50,415 nt of DNA, taken from contig JAIRYK010000003.1 in the NCBI GenBank assembly GCA_031267795.1, forward strand, positions 1 to 50,415. The letters run 5' to 3'. This document shows, one piece after another, positions 33,544 to 44,059 of this stretch (the stretch's first letter is position 1; every line of letters starts with the position of its first letter). The notes beneath the pieces are model-generated. The model saw nothing but the letters and a program-made list of their open reading frames with translations. It was not told the DNA's origin and did no database searches. This DNA is from Candidatus Endomicrobiellum devescovinae. Its GTDB lineage: Bacteria; Elusimicrobiota; Endomicrobiia; Endomicrobiales; Endomicrobiaceae. The position numbers and the translations under genes are program-made.

Positions 33544-35667
33544 ATGGAACAAAGAATGTCTAATGATAATGAAAGAATAGCTTTACTTGAAATAGGAACG
33601 GAAGAAATTCCTACGTCGTATATTGAACCTGCTTTAAAGCAAATTGAACAAACCACTTTAAAAGAATTTGCAAATTTAAATATAAAACATGGCTCAATAA
33701 AAACTTTTGCCACGCCAAGAAGACTTACGTTGATTGTTGAAAATTTATCTATCAAAAGCGAAGATAAGAGTGAAGAAATTTTGGGACCTTCATGGAAAGC
33801 TGCAAAAGATATAAATGGGCAGTGGACTCAAGCGGCTAAAGGTTTTGCTACAAAAAATGGAACTATGCCTGACAAGCTGAATAAAAAGATTACGGAAAAA
33901 GGCGAGTACCTTTCTTTTACAAAAAAGACAAAAGGCGAAAAAACGGAAACCCTCTTAACCGTTATTTTTCCAAAGATAATAAGCAGCATATCTTTTCCTA
34001 AAGCTATGGTATGGGAGGAAAGCGAGTTTAAGTTTGCAAGACCTATAAGGAACATAATAGCGCTTTTTGGTAAGAAAGTAATTAAATTTAAAATAGCTGA
34101 TGTTAATTCTTCCAATTGGACGATAGGTCTTCATACTTATGACAGATCAAAAATAAAAATAGATTCTCCTGAAAATTATATGACGGTGTTAAAGAATAAA
34201 TCAGTTTTAGTTGACCAAAATGAAAGATGCGAAGAAATGAAAAAGTCTATAGAGTTTGTAGTCAAAAGCGTTGGGACTGTTGTTGCCGATGAGGCTTTAG
34301 TTGACGAAGTAAATTATTTGGTTGAATACCCATCGGCAGTTCTTTGCGATTTTGATAAAAAGTATTTAGATTTGCCTTCAGAAGTTCTTACAGTATGCAT
34401 GAAAAAAAGCCAAAAGTGTTTTGCGGTCAATGATAAGAGTGGGAAATTTTTAAATTGTTTTGTAGGCGTTAAAAATGGAGTTTCTAAATATTTGGATATA
34501 GCTAAGGAAGGATATGAAAGGGTTGTTGCTGCAAGGCTTGCTGACGCTGAATTTTTTTATAAGAATGATTTGAAAAGCGATCTTAACGCTAATATTGAAA
34601 AGCTTAAAGGCGTTGTTTTTCATAAAGAAATAGGAACTATTTATGAAAAAATTGAAAGGGTAAAAAAGATCGCACTTCTTTTCAATAAAGAATTTAGCAT
34701 GCAAGTAGATGAAAAATCTCTTGAAAGAGCTGTGATGCTTTCAAAAGCCGATCTAGTAAGCGAAATGGTATTTGAATATCCCGAACTTCAGGGTGTTATG
34801 GGCAAAATTTACGCTTTGAAATCAGGAGTGGATACTGATGTTGCAGAATCTGTTGAGCAACATTATTTGCCTTTAAGTGCGTCGGGAAAACTTCCTTCAA
34901 ATAAATTGGCTTCTTTAATATCTTTAGCTGATAAAATAGATACTTTAGCTGCGAACTTTTCAATTGGACTTGAACCTTCTGGCTCTGCAGACCCTTACGG
35001 TCTTAGAAGAGCGGGTATAGGATTTATAAGGATTGCGACGGAAATTCTTCCTAATAAAGAATTAAGCTCTGCAATTGAAAAGGTATTTGAGTTTTTGCCC
35101 GAAAATATAAAAAATAATCCAAAATCTAAAATGGCTTATGAGAAGCTTATTAATTTTTTACGCCAAAGAATTGAAGGTATTCTTGAATCTGAAGGCTATA
35201 GCTTTGATGAGGTTAAATCTGTAGTCAGCATTTTAGGCAGTAACAAATTTAAAGATTTGGGTTCTTTTCTTCCAAAGCTCGCAGCTTTAAAGAATGCAAG
35301 GCAGAAAGGTGACTTTTCGTCTATTTCTGCTGTTTTTAAGAGAATAAACAATATTTTAAGTCAGGCAAGAAAGCAAAATATTGATGTTTTGGCTATTATA
35401 AATGAAAGTTTATTAGTAGAAGGTGCAGAAAAAAATCTATTTGACTGCATTAAAAAGACAAAAGCAGAAGTTGTTGAATATATTTCTCAAAATAAATATG
35501 CAGAAGTTTTTGATAAGGTTTTAGAAATAAAACCTAGTATTGACGGATTTTTTGAAAAAGTTATGGTAATGGCAGAGGATGCTAAAATAAAATCAAACAG
35601 AATATCTTTGTTAAATTATACAAAGGGTATATTTGCAGAATTTTTAGATTTTTCCGCTTTGCAGTAA
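33544..35667 (+). CDS. glyS: Glycyl-tRNA synthetase beta subunit
   Basis: tRNA-binding subunit of GlyRS. It starts with the typical LLEIGTEEIPTSYIEPALKQ, has TFATPRRLTLIVENL, and later LSKADLVSEMVFEYPELQGV and SGSADPYGLRRAG, an HD-like segment. The 707-aa length is normal. The frame offers ATG at 33544 and again at 33559. The second is closer to the family start, and neither has a strong SD, so the true start is uncertain by five codons. It is coupled with glyQ, and an intrinsic terminator follows at 35789-35812. Confidence 0.96.
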   Translation: MEQRMSNDNERIALLEIGTEEIPTSYIEPALKQIEQTTLKEFANLNIKHGSIKTFATPRRLTLIVENLSIKSEDKSEEILGPSWKAAKDINGQWTQAAKGFATKNGTMPDKLNKKITEKGEYLSFTKKTKGEKTETLLTVIFPKIISSISFPKAMVWEESEFKFARPIRNIIALFGKKVIKFKIADVNSSNWTIGLHTYDRSKIKIDSPENYMTVLKNKSVLVDQNERCEEMKKSIEFVVKSVGTVVADEALVDEVNYLVEYPSAVLCDFDKKYLDLPSEVLTVCMKKSQKCFAVNDKSGKFLNCFVGVKNGVSKYLDIAKEGYERVVAARLADAEFFYKNDLKSDLNANIEKLKGVVFHKEIGTIYEKIERVKKIALLFNKEFSMQVDEKSLERAVMLSKADLVSEMVFEYPELQGVMGKIYALKSGVDTDVAESVEQHYLPLSASGKLPSNKLASLISLADKIDTLAANFSIGLEPSGSADPYGLRRAGIGFIRIATEILPNKELSSAIEKVFEFLPENIKNNPKSKMAYEKLINFLRQRIEGILESEGYSFDEVKSVVSILGSNKFKDLGSFLPKLAALKNARQKGDFSSISAVFKRINNILSQARKQNIDVLAIINESLLVEGAEKNLFDCIKKTKAEVVEYISQNKYAEVFDKVLEIKPSIDGFFEKVMVMAEDAKIKSNRISLLNYTKGIFAEFLDFSALQ

Positions 35668-35743
35668 AAGTAAGCTCAATAATATAGCGTAATTTTGTAA
35701 AAATATTTGCAGGGTCTTATTTTCATCAATCAATTTGTTTACC

Positions 35744-35756
35744 AACAGTCGCTGTT
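35744..35756 (+). other. Small hairpin in the glyS-tRNA gap
   Basis: AACAG-tcg-CTGTT is a perfect 5-bp hairpin. The 284-bp gap 35668-35951 otherwise holds the terminator at 35789-35812 and the tRNA promoter. I see no gene in it. Confidence 0.25.
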
Positions 35757-35788
35757 TAAGAAGATACCGCTTTATCAGGTGTATAATT

Positions 35789-35812
35789 AAGAGCCGGAGC
35801 GGGCTTTTTTCT
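35789..35812 (+). terminator. Intrinsic terminator after glyS
   Basis: AGCC (35792-35795) pairs with GGCT (35802-35805) around a six-base loop, and AAG at 35789-35791 extends the stem into the following six-T run. It lies about 125 bases after the glyS stop. Confidence 0.6.
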
Positions 35813-35853
35813 GTTTTACGACGGCGTTTTTTTTGTTTTTTGCATAAATCTGT

Positions 35854-35882
35854 TTGACAAAGATAAAATTTTATGCTACTCT
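35854..35882 (+). promoter_or_regulatory. tRNA operon promoter
   Basis: TTGACA (35854-35859), 17-base spacer, TACTCT (35877-35882) with TGC before it as an extended -10. It is placed about 70 bases before the tRNA-Lys gene. Confidence 0.65.
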
Positions 35883-35951
35883 TTACAGGTTGTTAGCGAC
35901 AAAATTGGTTAGTTCTATAAGAAGATTTAAAATCCTTTCAAATCAGTTGAA

Positions 35952-36024
35952 GGGCCCGTAGCTCAGCTGGTAGAGCACCTCACTTTTAATGAGGTTGTCG
36001 TGCGTTCGAGCCGCACCGGGCTCA
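35952..36024 (+). tRNA. tRNA-Lys (anticodon TTT)
   Basis: Acceptor GGGCCCG pairs with CGGGCTC (one G-T wobble). The D arm has AGCTCAGCTGGTAGAGC, and the anticodon stem CCTCA/TGAGG encloses loop CTTTTAA with anticodon TTT. The T arm is GTGCG-TTCGAGC-CGCAC. The discriminator is A, and CCA is not encoded. Length 73 nt. It would read AAA and AAG Lys codons. Confidence 0.96.
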
Positions 36025-36027
36025 TCT

Positions 36028-36100
36028 GCTCCCATCGTCTAGGGGTCTAGGACACAGGATTTTCAATCCTGCGACACGAGTTCAAATCTCGTTGGGAGCG
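36028..36100 (+). tRNA. tRNA-Glu (anticodon TTC)
   Basis: Acceptor GCTCCCA/TGGGAGC, anticodon stem CAGGA/TCCTG, loop TTTTCAA with anticodon TTC, T loop TTCAAAT. The discriminator is G, and CCA is not encoded. It begins three bases after tRNA-Lys and shares its promoter. Confidence 0.96.
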
Positions 36101-36115
36101 TATTTTATTAACATA

Positions 36116-36129
36116 GGCGTGTCCACGCC
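36116..36129 (+). other. Short GC hairpin after the tRNA pair
   Basis: GGCGTG-tc-CACGCC is a perfect 6-bp palindrome. It could help 3' processing or pausing of the tRNA transcript, or act as a small operator. Confidence 0.3.
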
Positions 36130-36138
36130 AAACACTAT

Positions 36139-37482
<1,344 letters not shown>

Positions 37483-37483
37483 T

Positions 37484-38158
37484 ATGAATGTAAAACTTTT
37501 AAAGTCAACCAAAGATGCTGAAAAAATTTGTGCAGTAGCTGCCAGACTGTGTTATAGCGCTGCAAAAATTGACGACATTGATGAAAATTTTACGACTGAT
37601 AAGGTTAAAGATTTATTAAGTAAAGTTATTTCTTCAGGACATCACTCTGTGCTTGAACATGCATCTTTTACATTTGGCGTTGAAGGTGTGTCGCGTGCTT
37701 TGCTTGCTCAGCTTACAAGGCACAGAATAGCTTCTTTTTCGGTTCAAAGCCAAAGGTATGTAAAGTTTAAGTCTGGTGTTGATTTTGTATTTCCAAACAC
37801 CATAAAAAAAGATGAGAAACTGTTGAAAAAATATAATAATTTTTTAAAAATTACTGAAAGCTTATATAAAGAATTTTTAGATGCTGGTATTCCTGCAGAA
37901 GACGCAAGATATATTCTTCCAAATGCTGCGACTACGCAGATAATTATAACAATGAATGCCAGAGAGTTGAGACATTTTTTCTCATTAAGATGCTGCAACA
38001 GAGCTCAATGGGAAATAAAAGAGATGGCGTGCCGTATGTTAAGCCTTGCAAGAAAAGAAGCGCCTTTGCTTTTTGAAGATGCTGGACCTGACTGTTTGCG
38101 GGAAGGTTGCCGCGAAACTTCTACTTGCGGAAAACATTGGAAAAAAGAAAAGCTGTGA
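37484..38158 (+). CDS. thyX: Flavin-dependent thymidylate synthase
   Basis: Methylates dUMP to dTMP using methylenetetrahydrofolate and FADH2. The signature RHRx7S spans R79-H80-R81 to S89, followed by QRY. The substrate/flavin region HHSVLEH (53-59) and the later NARELRHFFSLRCC are present. Length 224 aa fits. Presence of ThyX rather than ThyA fits an anaerobe with folate economy. Together with the nearby dCMP deaminase it supplies dTMP from dCMP. Confidence 0.96.
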   Translation: MNVKLLKSTKDAEKICAVAARLCYSAAKIDDIDENFTTDKVKDLLSKVISSGHHSVLEHASFTFGVEGVSRALLAQLTRHRIASFSVQSQRYVKFKSGVDFVFPNTIKKDEKLLKKYNNFLKITESLYKEFLDAGIPAEDARYILPNAATTQIIITMNARELRHFFSLRCCNRAQWEIKEMACRMLSLARKEAPLLFEDAGPDCLREGCRETSTCGKHWKKEKL

Positions 38159-38173
38159 TATAGGGGTTAATTG

Positions 38174-39346
38174 ATGCATGATGTTTTTGAATTTTTAATA
38201 GCTTTGGCGAGTATCCTTTTCTTTGCTAAAATTTTTGGAGAAATAGCCTTAAAGCTGGGACAAAGTGCCATAATAGGCGAACTTTTAGCAGGAGTTCTTA
38301 TAGGTCCTAGCATATTGGGTTTTGTTCATGAAACCCCTGTTTTGACAAGCATATCTGAACTGGGTGCTGTTATTCTCCTTTTTGAAGTTGGTCTTTCAAC
38401 AGATATAAAAGAATTTTTAAAAGCTGGCGGTTGGGCTACGGCTGTAGCTTTTATTGGAGTAGTTGTTCCTTACTTCCTTGGATATTTTGTCTTTTTGCAT
38501 TTTGGACTTTCAAGCACTCAGGCAATTTTTGCCGGTGCTGTTCTTACAGCTACGTCGGTCGGTATTACGGCTAGAGTGTTTATGGATTTAAAAAAGCTTG
38601 AGACTAAAGAAGCTAAGATTGTTCTTGGAGCTGCTGTTATTGACGACGTTATAGGTCTTGCAATTTTGGCTGTAGTGTTAAAACTTGTTCAAGGTGGAAC
38701 AGTTACTTTTGGAACAGTAGCCTCAATAAGCGGAACTGCTGTATTGTTTTTAGTGTTGTCTGTAGCTGCAGGAATTCTTATAGCTCCAACATTATTTAAA
38801 TTTGTTTCAAAAATGAAACAAGAGCATATAATATTTGTTATGGGAATCGCTTTTTGTTTTGTTTTTTCGGCATTTGCAACAAAAGTTGGACTTGCTTCAA
38901 TAGTCGGGTCTTTCGTCGCTGGACTTGTGCTTTCAACAACTAATCAATCCGAAGAGATTAGAAGAGACATAAAACCTTTATATGCATTTTTTGTTCCAGT
39001 GTTTTTTGTTTTGATGGGAACTAATGTTGATATAAGCGCATTTAATCCTTTTGTAGCTGCTAATAGAGAAATATTAATATTGGTTGCAGTGCTTTTTGTA
39101 GTTGCTTTTATAGGTAAAGCCGTTGCAGGTTTTGTAGTTCTAAAGAAAGGCATAAATAAATTTTTGATAGGTGTATCTATGGTTCCCCGTGGAGAAGTAG
39201 GGTTGATATTTGCGGGTATAGGTTTTAAAAATAATGTTTTTGGATCAAATGAGTACAGCGCTTTGGTAGCTGTTATAATGCTTACTACTTTTATAACTCC
39301 TATAATACTCAAGTATCTTTTATCAAAACAAAATGAGAATGGATAA
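38174..39346 (+). CDS. CPA2-family sodium/proton (or potassium/proton) antiporter
   Basis: Integral membrane protein with about 12 hydrophobic segments and the CPA2 hallmarks: GELLAGVLIGPSILG near residue 37, VLTATSVGITARVFMDL, and the paired acidic residues in AVIDDVIGLAIL that carry ions. 390 aa with no C-terminal TrkA/RCK domain, so it lacks the nucleotide-regulated half of KefB/KefC and is more like NapA/GerN. A TTG at 38171 is an alternative start; AGGGG precedes both. Ion specificity cannot be read from sequence. Confidence 0.9.
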   Translation: MHDVFEFLIALASILFFAKIFGEIALKLGQSAIIGELLAGVLIGPSILGFVHETPVLTSISELGAVILLFEVGLSTDIKEFLKAGGWATAVAFIGVVVPYFLGYFVFLHFGLSSTQAIFAGAVLTATSVGITARVFMDLKKLETKEAKIVLGAAVIDDVIGLAILAVVLKLVQGGTVTFGTVASISGTAVLFLVLSVAAGILIAPTLFKFVSKMKQEHIIFVMGIAFCFVFSAFATKVGLASIVGSFVAGLVLSTTNQSEEIRRDIKPLYAFFVPVFFVLMGTNVDISAFNPFVAANREILILVAVLFVVAFIGKAVAGFVVLKKGINKFLIGVSMVPRGEVGLIFAGIGFKNNVFGSNEYSALVAVIMLTTFITPIILKYLLSKQNENG

Positions 39347-39641
39347 AAATTTTATCTTGTTATTTTTAACAATTGTTTTTTGTGGTAATTTTTTTGTTTT
39401 TGCCGCAGACAACAAAAGTAGCACTTCCTCGGCTAATGAAATTGTCCTTGAAGATCCTTATAAATCCGCAAGACAAAACGAAACTAAATACATTGACATA
39501 AGAGATAACTTATCTGCAATATACCTCAACACTCACATGGTTGCAAGCAATTTCAAATTAAAAAAAATAGTAGAAATTTTCAAAAGAATTATTAAAAAAA
39601 TAAGAGCTTTTTTTATAAAAATCAAATTATTAAAATCTTAA
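39333..39641 (+). CDS. Small exported basic protein (102 aa)
   Basis: Start overlaps the antiporter stop by 14 bases (alternative ATG at 39339). Residues ~1-24 are a signal peptide ending near VFAADNK. The mature part is basic, with a C-terminal Lys/Ile/Phe-rich amphipathic helix (KRIIKKIRAFFIKIKLLK) that could lie on a membrane. Unknown family. An AT-only inverted repeat (39627-39644) overlaps the stop. Confidence 0.5.
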   Translation: MRMDKNFILLFLTIVFCGNFFVFAADNKSSTSSANEIVLEDPYKSARQNETKYIDIRDNLSAIYLNTHMVASNFKLKKIVEIFKRIIKKIRAFFIKIKLLKS

Positions 39642-39651
39642 TAAAAAAGCT

Positions 39652-39679
39652 TTGTCAGTCATTTTTTTTACTGCATAAT
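39652..39679 (+). promoter_or_regulatory. Promoter of the hydCBA operon
   Basis: TTGTCA (39652-39657) and CATAAT (39674-39679) are each one mismatch from consensus and 16 bases apart, with TG directly before the -10. The predicted leader is about 25 nt, and AAGGAG serves hydC. No Rex or FNR-like palindrome was recognised. Confidence 0.5.
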
Positions 39680-39711
39680 TCATACATTAGCCACTTTAAG
39701 GAGCGGAGCAA

Positions 39712-40191
39712 ATGACATCAAATTACGATAAGTTTGAATCAGCTTGCCGTATTCTTGAAGAGCATAGTTTTGATAAATCAAAACTTATACCTATCCTTCA
39801 GTCTGTTCAAGAAGAATACAGATACCTTCCTGAAGAAGTCATGTCTTTTATATCCTCATCTCTTGATATGTCCCCTGCTATAGTTTACGGAGTTGCTACA
39901 TTTTACGCTCATTTTGCTTTAAAACCAAAAGGAAAGAATATCATAAAGATTTGCGATGGAACAGCTTGTCACGTAAAGAAATCTACAGTTATTATAGACG
40001 CTATAAAAAAGAAGTTAGGCTTAAAGGAAAATGAAAATACCACAAAAGACATGCTTTTTACAATTGAAACTGTTGCATGTCTTGGGGCTTGTGGGCTTGC
40101 TCCAGTGGTAGTTATAAATGATAACGTCTATGGTCAGATGACCACCGAAAAAATTGCTGCTCTTATAGACGAGATGACGGGGGCGAGATGA
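39712..40191 (+). CDS. hydC: [FeFe] hydrogenase subunit HydC (NuoE-like)
   Basis: Thioredoxin-like [2Fe-2S] subunit of the trimeric electron-bifurcating hydrogenase. It has the NuoE cluster ligands C81-x4-C86 and C123-x3-C127 and the helical N-terminal domain (RYLPEEVMSFIS). At 159 aa it is close to Thermotoga maritima HydC. Its TGA stop overlaps the start of hydB (ATGA), so the two are translationally coupled. It passes electrons between NADH/flavin and the other clusters. Confidence 0.92.
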   Translation: MTSNYDKFESACRILEEHSFDKSKLIPILQSVQEEYRYLPEEVMSFISSSLDMSPAIVYGVATFYAHFALKPKGKNIIKICDGTACHVKKSTVIIDAIKKKLGLKENENTTKDMLFTIETVACLGACGLAPVVVINDNVYGQMTTEKIAALIDEMTGAR

Positions 40192-42062
40192 CGATTGATT
40201 TAGAAAAGATAACTCAAGAATTTTTGTCATCAAGAAAGAATATAACAAAAAGAGTCATTGTCTGCGCAGGTACGGGATGTGTGGCAAACGGTTCTCTTAA
40301 AGTGTTTGAAAGTTTAATGAGCGCTGCCAATGAGCTTGGAATAGAAGCTCATATTGAACTGAAGGAAGAAAATAAAGGAGCTTTTTTGTCTAAGAGCGGG
40401 TGTCAAGGGTTTTGTCAAAATGGACCTTTGGTAAATATCTTGCCAGCAGGCATACTTTACACTAAAGTTAAGATTGACGATGCAAAAGAAATCTTAGAAA
40501 AAAGCGTTAAAAATGATGAACTTATAGAAAGACTTTGTTATCACAATGGCGATGAAGTATGCAAAGGACAGGAAGAAATTCCCTTCTATCAAAAACAGTA
40601 TAGGATGGTTCTTAAACAGTGCGGCATTATAGATCCTGAAAATATTAGAGAGTATATATCAGGCGGCGGATATATAGCAGCAAAAAAAGTTTGTACAGAG
40701 ATGACAGATAAAGAAGTTTGCGACCTTGTTTTAGAATCGGGCTTGAGAGGACGAGGTGGCGCAGGATTTTTAACCGGAAAAAAATGGGACATAACTAGGA
40801 AACAAGAAGGCTCAAAAAAATATATGATTTGCAACGGGGACGAAGGCGATCCAGGCGCTTTTATGGACAGAAGCGTTATGGAAGGAAATCCACATAGCGT
40901 TATTGAAGGATTGATAATAGCTGCAAAAGCTACAGGCGCAGATGAGGGATACATATACGTAAGAACAGAATACGGTCTTGCTGTTGAAAGAATGAACAAA
41001 GCTGTAAAAGCCGCGACAGAAATTGGCGTTTTAGGCGATAATATTTTTGGGTCAAATCATAATTTTAAACTTCATGTTATGGAAGGTGCTGGAGCTTTCG
41101 TCTGTGGTGAAGAAACTGCTTTGATAGCTTCTATTGAGGGAAAACGGGGAATGCCGTCGCCTAAGCCTCCTTTCCCAGCTCAAAGCGGATTATGGGGAAA
41201 CCCTACGACTATAAACAATGTTGAAACACTTGCCACAGTGCCGATAATAATAAATTATGGAGCACAGAATTTTAGAAAGATAGGGACTGAAAATTCTCCC
41301 GGAACAAAAACATTCGCTCTAACTGGAAATGTTGCTAATACAGGACTTATAGAAGTTCCTCTAGGAACAACTTTGAAACACATAATATTTGATATTGCTG
41401 GCGGTGTTGCAGACGATAAAGGCGAAGTTAAAGAAGACAACTTTAAAGCCGTGCAGATAGGCGGTCCTTCTGGCGGGTGTTTAACAAAAGAACATCTTGA
41501 CCTTCCGCTAGAGTTTGAATCGTTAAAAAAAGTCGGAGCAATGGTTGGTTCTGGCGGACTTGTAGTAATGAGTAAAAATAATTGCATGGTAAATGTTTCA
41601 AAGTTTTTTATGCAGTTTACCCAAAATGAATCTTGCGGCAAATGCGTTTTATGCAGGGAAGGCACCAAGCAAATGCTTTTAATGCTTACAGATATTACAA
41701 ACGGCAAAGCAAACGAAGGAACGCTTACTCTTCTTGAGCAGCTTGCAAAAGCCGTTATGGCGGGATCTTTGTGTGGTTTAGGAAAAACTGCTCCTAATCC
41801 TGTTTTGTCCACGTTAAGATATTTTAGAGACGAATACAATGCTCATGTCAAAGACAAAAGATGTCCTGCTGGAGAATGTGTAAATTTATTAAGTTATACA
41901 ATAACAGACAAATGCGTCGGTTGCGGATTATGCGCGACAAAATGTCCTGTTAAAACAATTAGTGGCGATAAAGGGAAAAAACATATAATTGACGGTTCAA
42001 AATGCGTTAAATGCGGCGTTTGTATGGCTTCATGCAAATTCGGCGCTGTGGCGAGGGGTTAA
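40188..42062 (+). CDS. hydB: [FeFe] hydrogenase subunit HydB (NuoF-like, NAD and FMN binding)
   Basis: Three modules: an N-terminal thioredoxin-like [2Fe-2S] domain (C26-x4-C31, C72-x3-C76), a NuoF core with FMN-binding GRGGAGFLTGKKWD (~residue 183) and GAFVCGEETALIASIEGKRG, an ESCGKCVLCREGT cluster site, and a C-terminal ferredoxin-like pair of [4Fe-4S] sites (CVGCGLCATKCPV, CVKCGVCMASCKF). 624 aa, as in Thermotoga HydB. The flavin is the likely bifurcation or confurcation site. Confidence 0.94.
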   Translation: MTIDLEKITQEFLSSRKNITKRVIVCAGTGCVANGSLKVFESLMSAANELGIEAHIELKEENKGAFLSKSGCQGFCQNGPLVNILPAGILYTKVKIDDAKEILEKSVKNDELIERLCYHNGDEVCKGQEEIPFYQKQYRMVLKQCGIIDPENIREYISGGGYIAAKKVCTEMTDKEVCDLVLESGLRGRGGAGFLTGKKWDITRKQEGSKKYMICNGDEGDPGAFMDRSVMEGNPHSVIEGLIIAAKATGADEGYIYVRTEYGLAVERMNKAVKAATEIGVLGDNIFGSNHNFKLHVMEGAGAFVCGEETALIASIEGKRGMPSPKPPFPAQSGLWGNPTTINNVETLATVPIIINYGAQNFRKIGTENSPGTKTFALTGNVANTGLIEVPLGTTLKHIIFDIAGGVADDKGEVKEDNFKAVQIGGPSGGCLTKEHLDLPLEFESLKKVGAMVGSGGLVVMSKNNCMVNVSKFFMQFTQNESCGKCVLCREGTKQMLLMLTDITNGKANEGTLTLLEQLAKAVMAGSLCGLGKTAPNPVLSTLRYFRDEYNAHVKDKRCPAGECVNLLSYTITDKCVGCGLCATKCPVKTISGDKGKKHIIDGSKCVKCGVCMASCKFGAVARG

Positions 42063-42066
42063 GCAA

Positions 42067-44040
42067 ATGGGGAAACACTTGACCATAAACGGCAAAAAGG
42101 TTGAATTTACAGATGAAAGGAATTTGCTGGAAGTTATCAGAAAAGAAAATATAGAACTTCCAACTTTCTGTTATCATTCCGAACTTAACATTCACGGAGC
42201 GTGCAGACTCTGTATGGTAGAAGTTGCGGGAAAGGGAATAATGTCGGCATGCTCTACTCCGCCCGAACCTGATATGGACATAAAAACAAATACTGAGCAT
42301 TTAATAGAGATGAGAAAAATTACTATAGAGCTTTTGCTTGCAAGCCATGACAGAGAATGCACAATGTGTGCTAAAAGTGAGAGCTGCAAACTTCAATCTT
42401 TGGCAAGAAGATTAGGTATAGAAGAAGTCAGATTTAAAAATATTTCTCGCAAAGAGCCTAAGGATATTTCAACATACGCTTTAGTAAGAGATAATGGAAA
42501 ATGCGTTCTTTGTGGCGACTGCATTAGATTTTGCGATGAAATACAAAGTATTGGCGCTTTAGGCTTTGTCGGTCGCGGTTCGCAGTCTAAAATCTGCCCT
42601 GCTTTTGAGAGAGATTTAGAGTCTTCGGAATGCGTTTATTGCGGTCAATGCTCAAGAGTGTGCCCGACAGGAGCGATATTGCCAAAACCAGAATTTAGAG
42701 AAGTATGGAAAGCTTTAAGCGATGAGAAAAAAAAAGTTATAATAGCCATAGCTCCTGCAGTTAGAGCAGCGTTAGGTGAAGTTTTCGGCATAACTGAAGA
42801 AAACGGAACGGAGCTAGCTGGCAAAATTGTTACTGCTTTGAGGAGCATGGGTTTTGTCAAAGTTTTTGATATTTCGTTTACTGCCGATATGACAATTGTT
42901 GAGGAAGCAAATGAATTTTTAGGGCGTTTAGAAAAAGACGACGATATGCCAATGTTCACTTCTTGCTGCCCAGCATGGGTAAGATTTGTAGAACAATACT
43001 CTCCAGATTTTATTAAAAATCTTTCAACTTGTCGGTCTCCTCAAGGAATGTACGGTTCCATTGCAAGAAGAATAATGCCGGAAGTTTTAGGTATTCCAAA
43101 AGAAGAATTGGTTGTCGTCTCCGTAATGCCATGTACTGCAAAAAAGTACGAAGCAAGAAGGACGGAACTTGCCAAAGACGGCGTTATAGATATTGATTAT
43201 GTTATCACTACTCAAGAGCTTGCTTTGATGATTGAAGAAGCTGGTTTGCGTTTTGCAGATCTTGAAGCTTCAGCATTTGATATGCCTTTAGGTTTTAAAA
43301 CCGGAGGAGGTATAATATTTGGCACTTCGGGTGGAGTTACGGAAGCTGTTTTAAGAAACGTTATGAACACTAACGGCGATGAAGCTGAAGAGTTTAATTT
43401 TGTCAGAGGTGAAAATGGCGTAAGAGAAGCAAAACTAAAAGTTGGCAGTAAAGAGCTTAAATTAGCTATTGTACACGGATTAAAAAATGCCAGAAAAGTT
43501 TTAAGGGATATTAGAGCCGACAAAAAAAGATACGATTTTGTTGAAGTTATGGCATGTCCCGGAGGTTGTGTCGGCGGTGCGGGACAGCCCGTTTATTCAG
43601 ATTTAGCTGTAAGAAAAAGAAGAAGCAAAGTTTTATATGAAAATGATAAAATTATGGAACTGCACAAACCCCAAGACAATCCATATGTCCAAAAGATGTA
43701 TAAAGATTATCTTGAAAAGTCTGGAAGTAAAAAAGCTCATGAATATTTGCATACGAGTTACAAATATAGAAAAAGGTTTAAAGAGACTTTAGAAATTTCT
43801 AAATCTTCTTTGGACAAAATTGTTAATGTGGAAGTGTGTGTTGGCAGGAACTGTTTAAAGAAAGGTTCAAAAGAAATTCTAAAACGCGTAGCTGACGGCA
43901 ATAAGTTTAAAGATGCTGTAAATGTTCAGGCTTTGATATGTTTAGAGCGATGTTCAAAAGGACCTACAGTAAAAATAAATGGAGAGACATTTGAGCATTG
44001 TACTCCTGACAGCGTTGAAGATACAGTAAAGAAGAACTAA
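42067..44040 (+). CDS. hydA: [FeFe] hydrogenase catalytic subunit HydA
   Basis: Reduces protons to H2 (or the reverse). The ATG at 42067, four bases after the hydB stop, is chosen because MGKHLTINGK is the family start; an upstream in-frame ATG at 41989 lies inside hydB. Modules: plant-type [2Fe-2S] (C35, C46, C49, C62), His-Cys3 site, two [4Fe-4S] sites (CVLCGDCIRFC, CVYCGQCSRVC), and H-cluster motifs TSCCPAW, MPCTAKKYE and MACPGGCVGGAGQP. A C-terminal thioredoxin-like [2Fe-2S] domain (CVGRNC, CLERC) follows, as in Thermotoga HydA. 657 aa. Maturases HydEFG are not in the window. Confidence 0.96.
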   Translation: MGKHLTINGKKVEFTDERNLLEVIRKENIELPTFCYHSELNIHGACRLCMVEVAGKGIMSACSTPPEPDMDIKTNTEHLIEMRKITIELLLASHDRECTMCAKSESCKLQSLARRLGIEEVRFKNISRKEPKDISTYALVRDNGKCVLCGDCIRFCDEIQSIGALGFVGRGSQSKICPAFERDLESSECVYCGQCSRVCPTGAILPKPEFREVWKALSDEKKKVIIAIAPAVRAALGEVFGITEENGTELAGKIVTALRSMGFVKVFDISFTADMTIVEEANEFLGRLEKDDDMPMFTSCCPAWVRFVEQYSPDFIKNLSTCRSPQGMYGSIARRIMPEVLGIPKEELVVVSVMPCTAKKYEARRTELAKDGVIDIDYVITTQELALMIEEAGLRFADLEASAFDMPLGFKTGGGIIFGTSGGVTEAVLRNVMNTNGDEAEEFNFVRGENGVREAKLKVGSKELKLAIVHGLKNARKVLRDIRADKKRYDFVEVMACPGGCVGGAGQPVYSDLAVRKRRSKVLYENDKIMELHKPQDNPYVQKMYKDYLEKSGSKKAHEYLHTSYKYRKRFKETLEISKSSLDKIVNVEVCVGRNCLKKGSKEILKRVADGNKFKDAVNVQALICLERCSKGPTVKINGETFEHCTPDSVEDTVKKN

Positions 44041-44059
44041 AAAAATAAAGGAATTTAGA

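Noticed and set aside
36116-36129. GC hairpin after tRNA-Glu as a phage attachment site
   Set aside because: No duplicated tRNA 3' end or phage gene lies nearby. The prophage border is about 8 kb away.
41989-42066. Longer HydA start at 41989
   Set aside because: It would run inside hydB's ferredoxin domain. The family start MGKHLTINGK at 42067 is next to the hydB stop.
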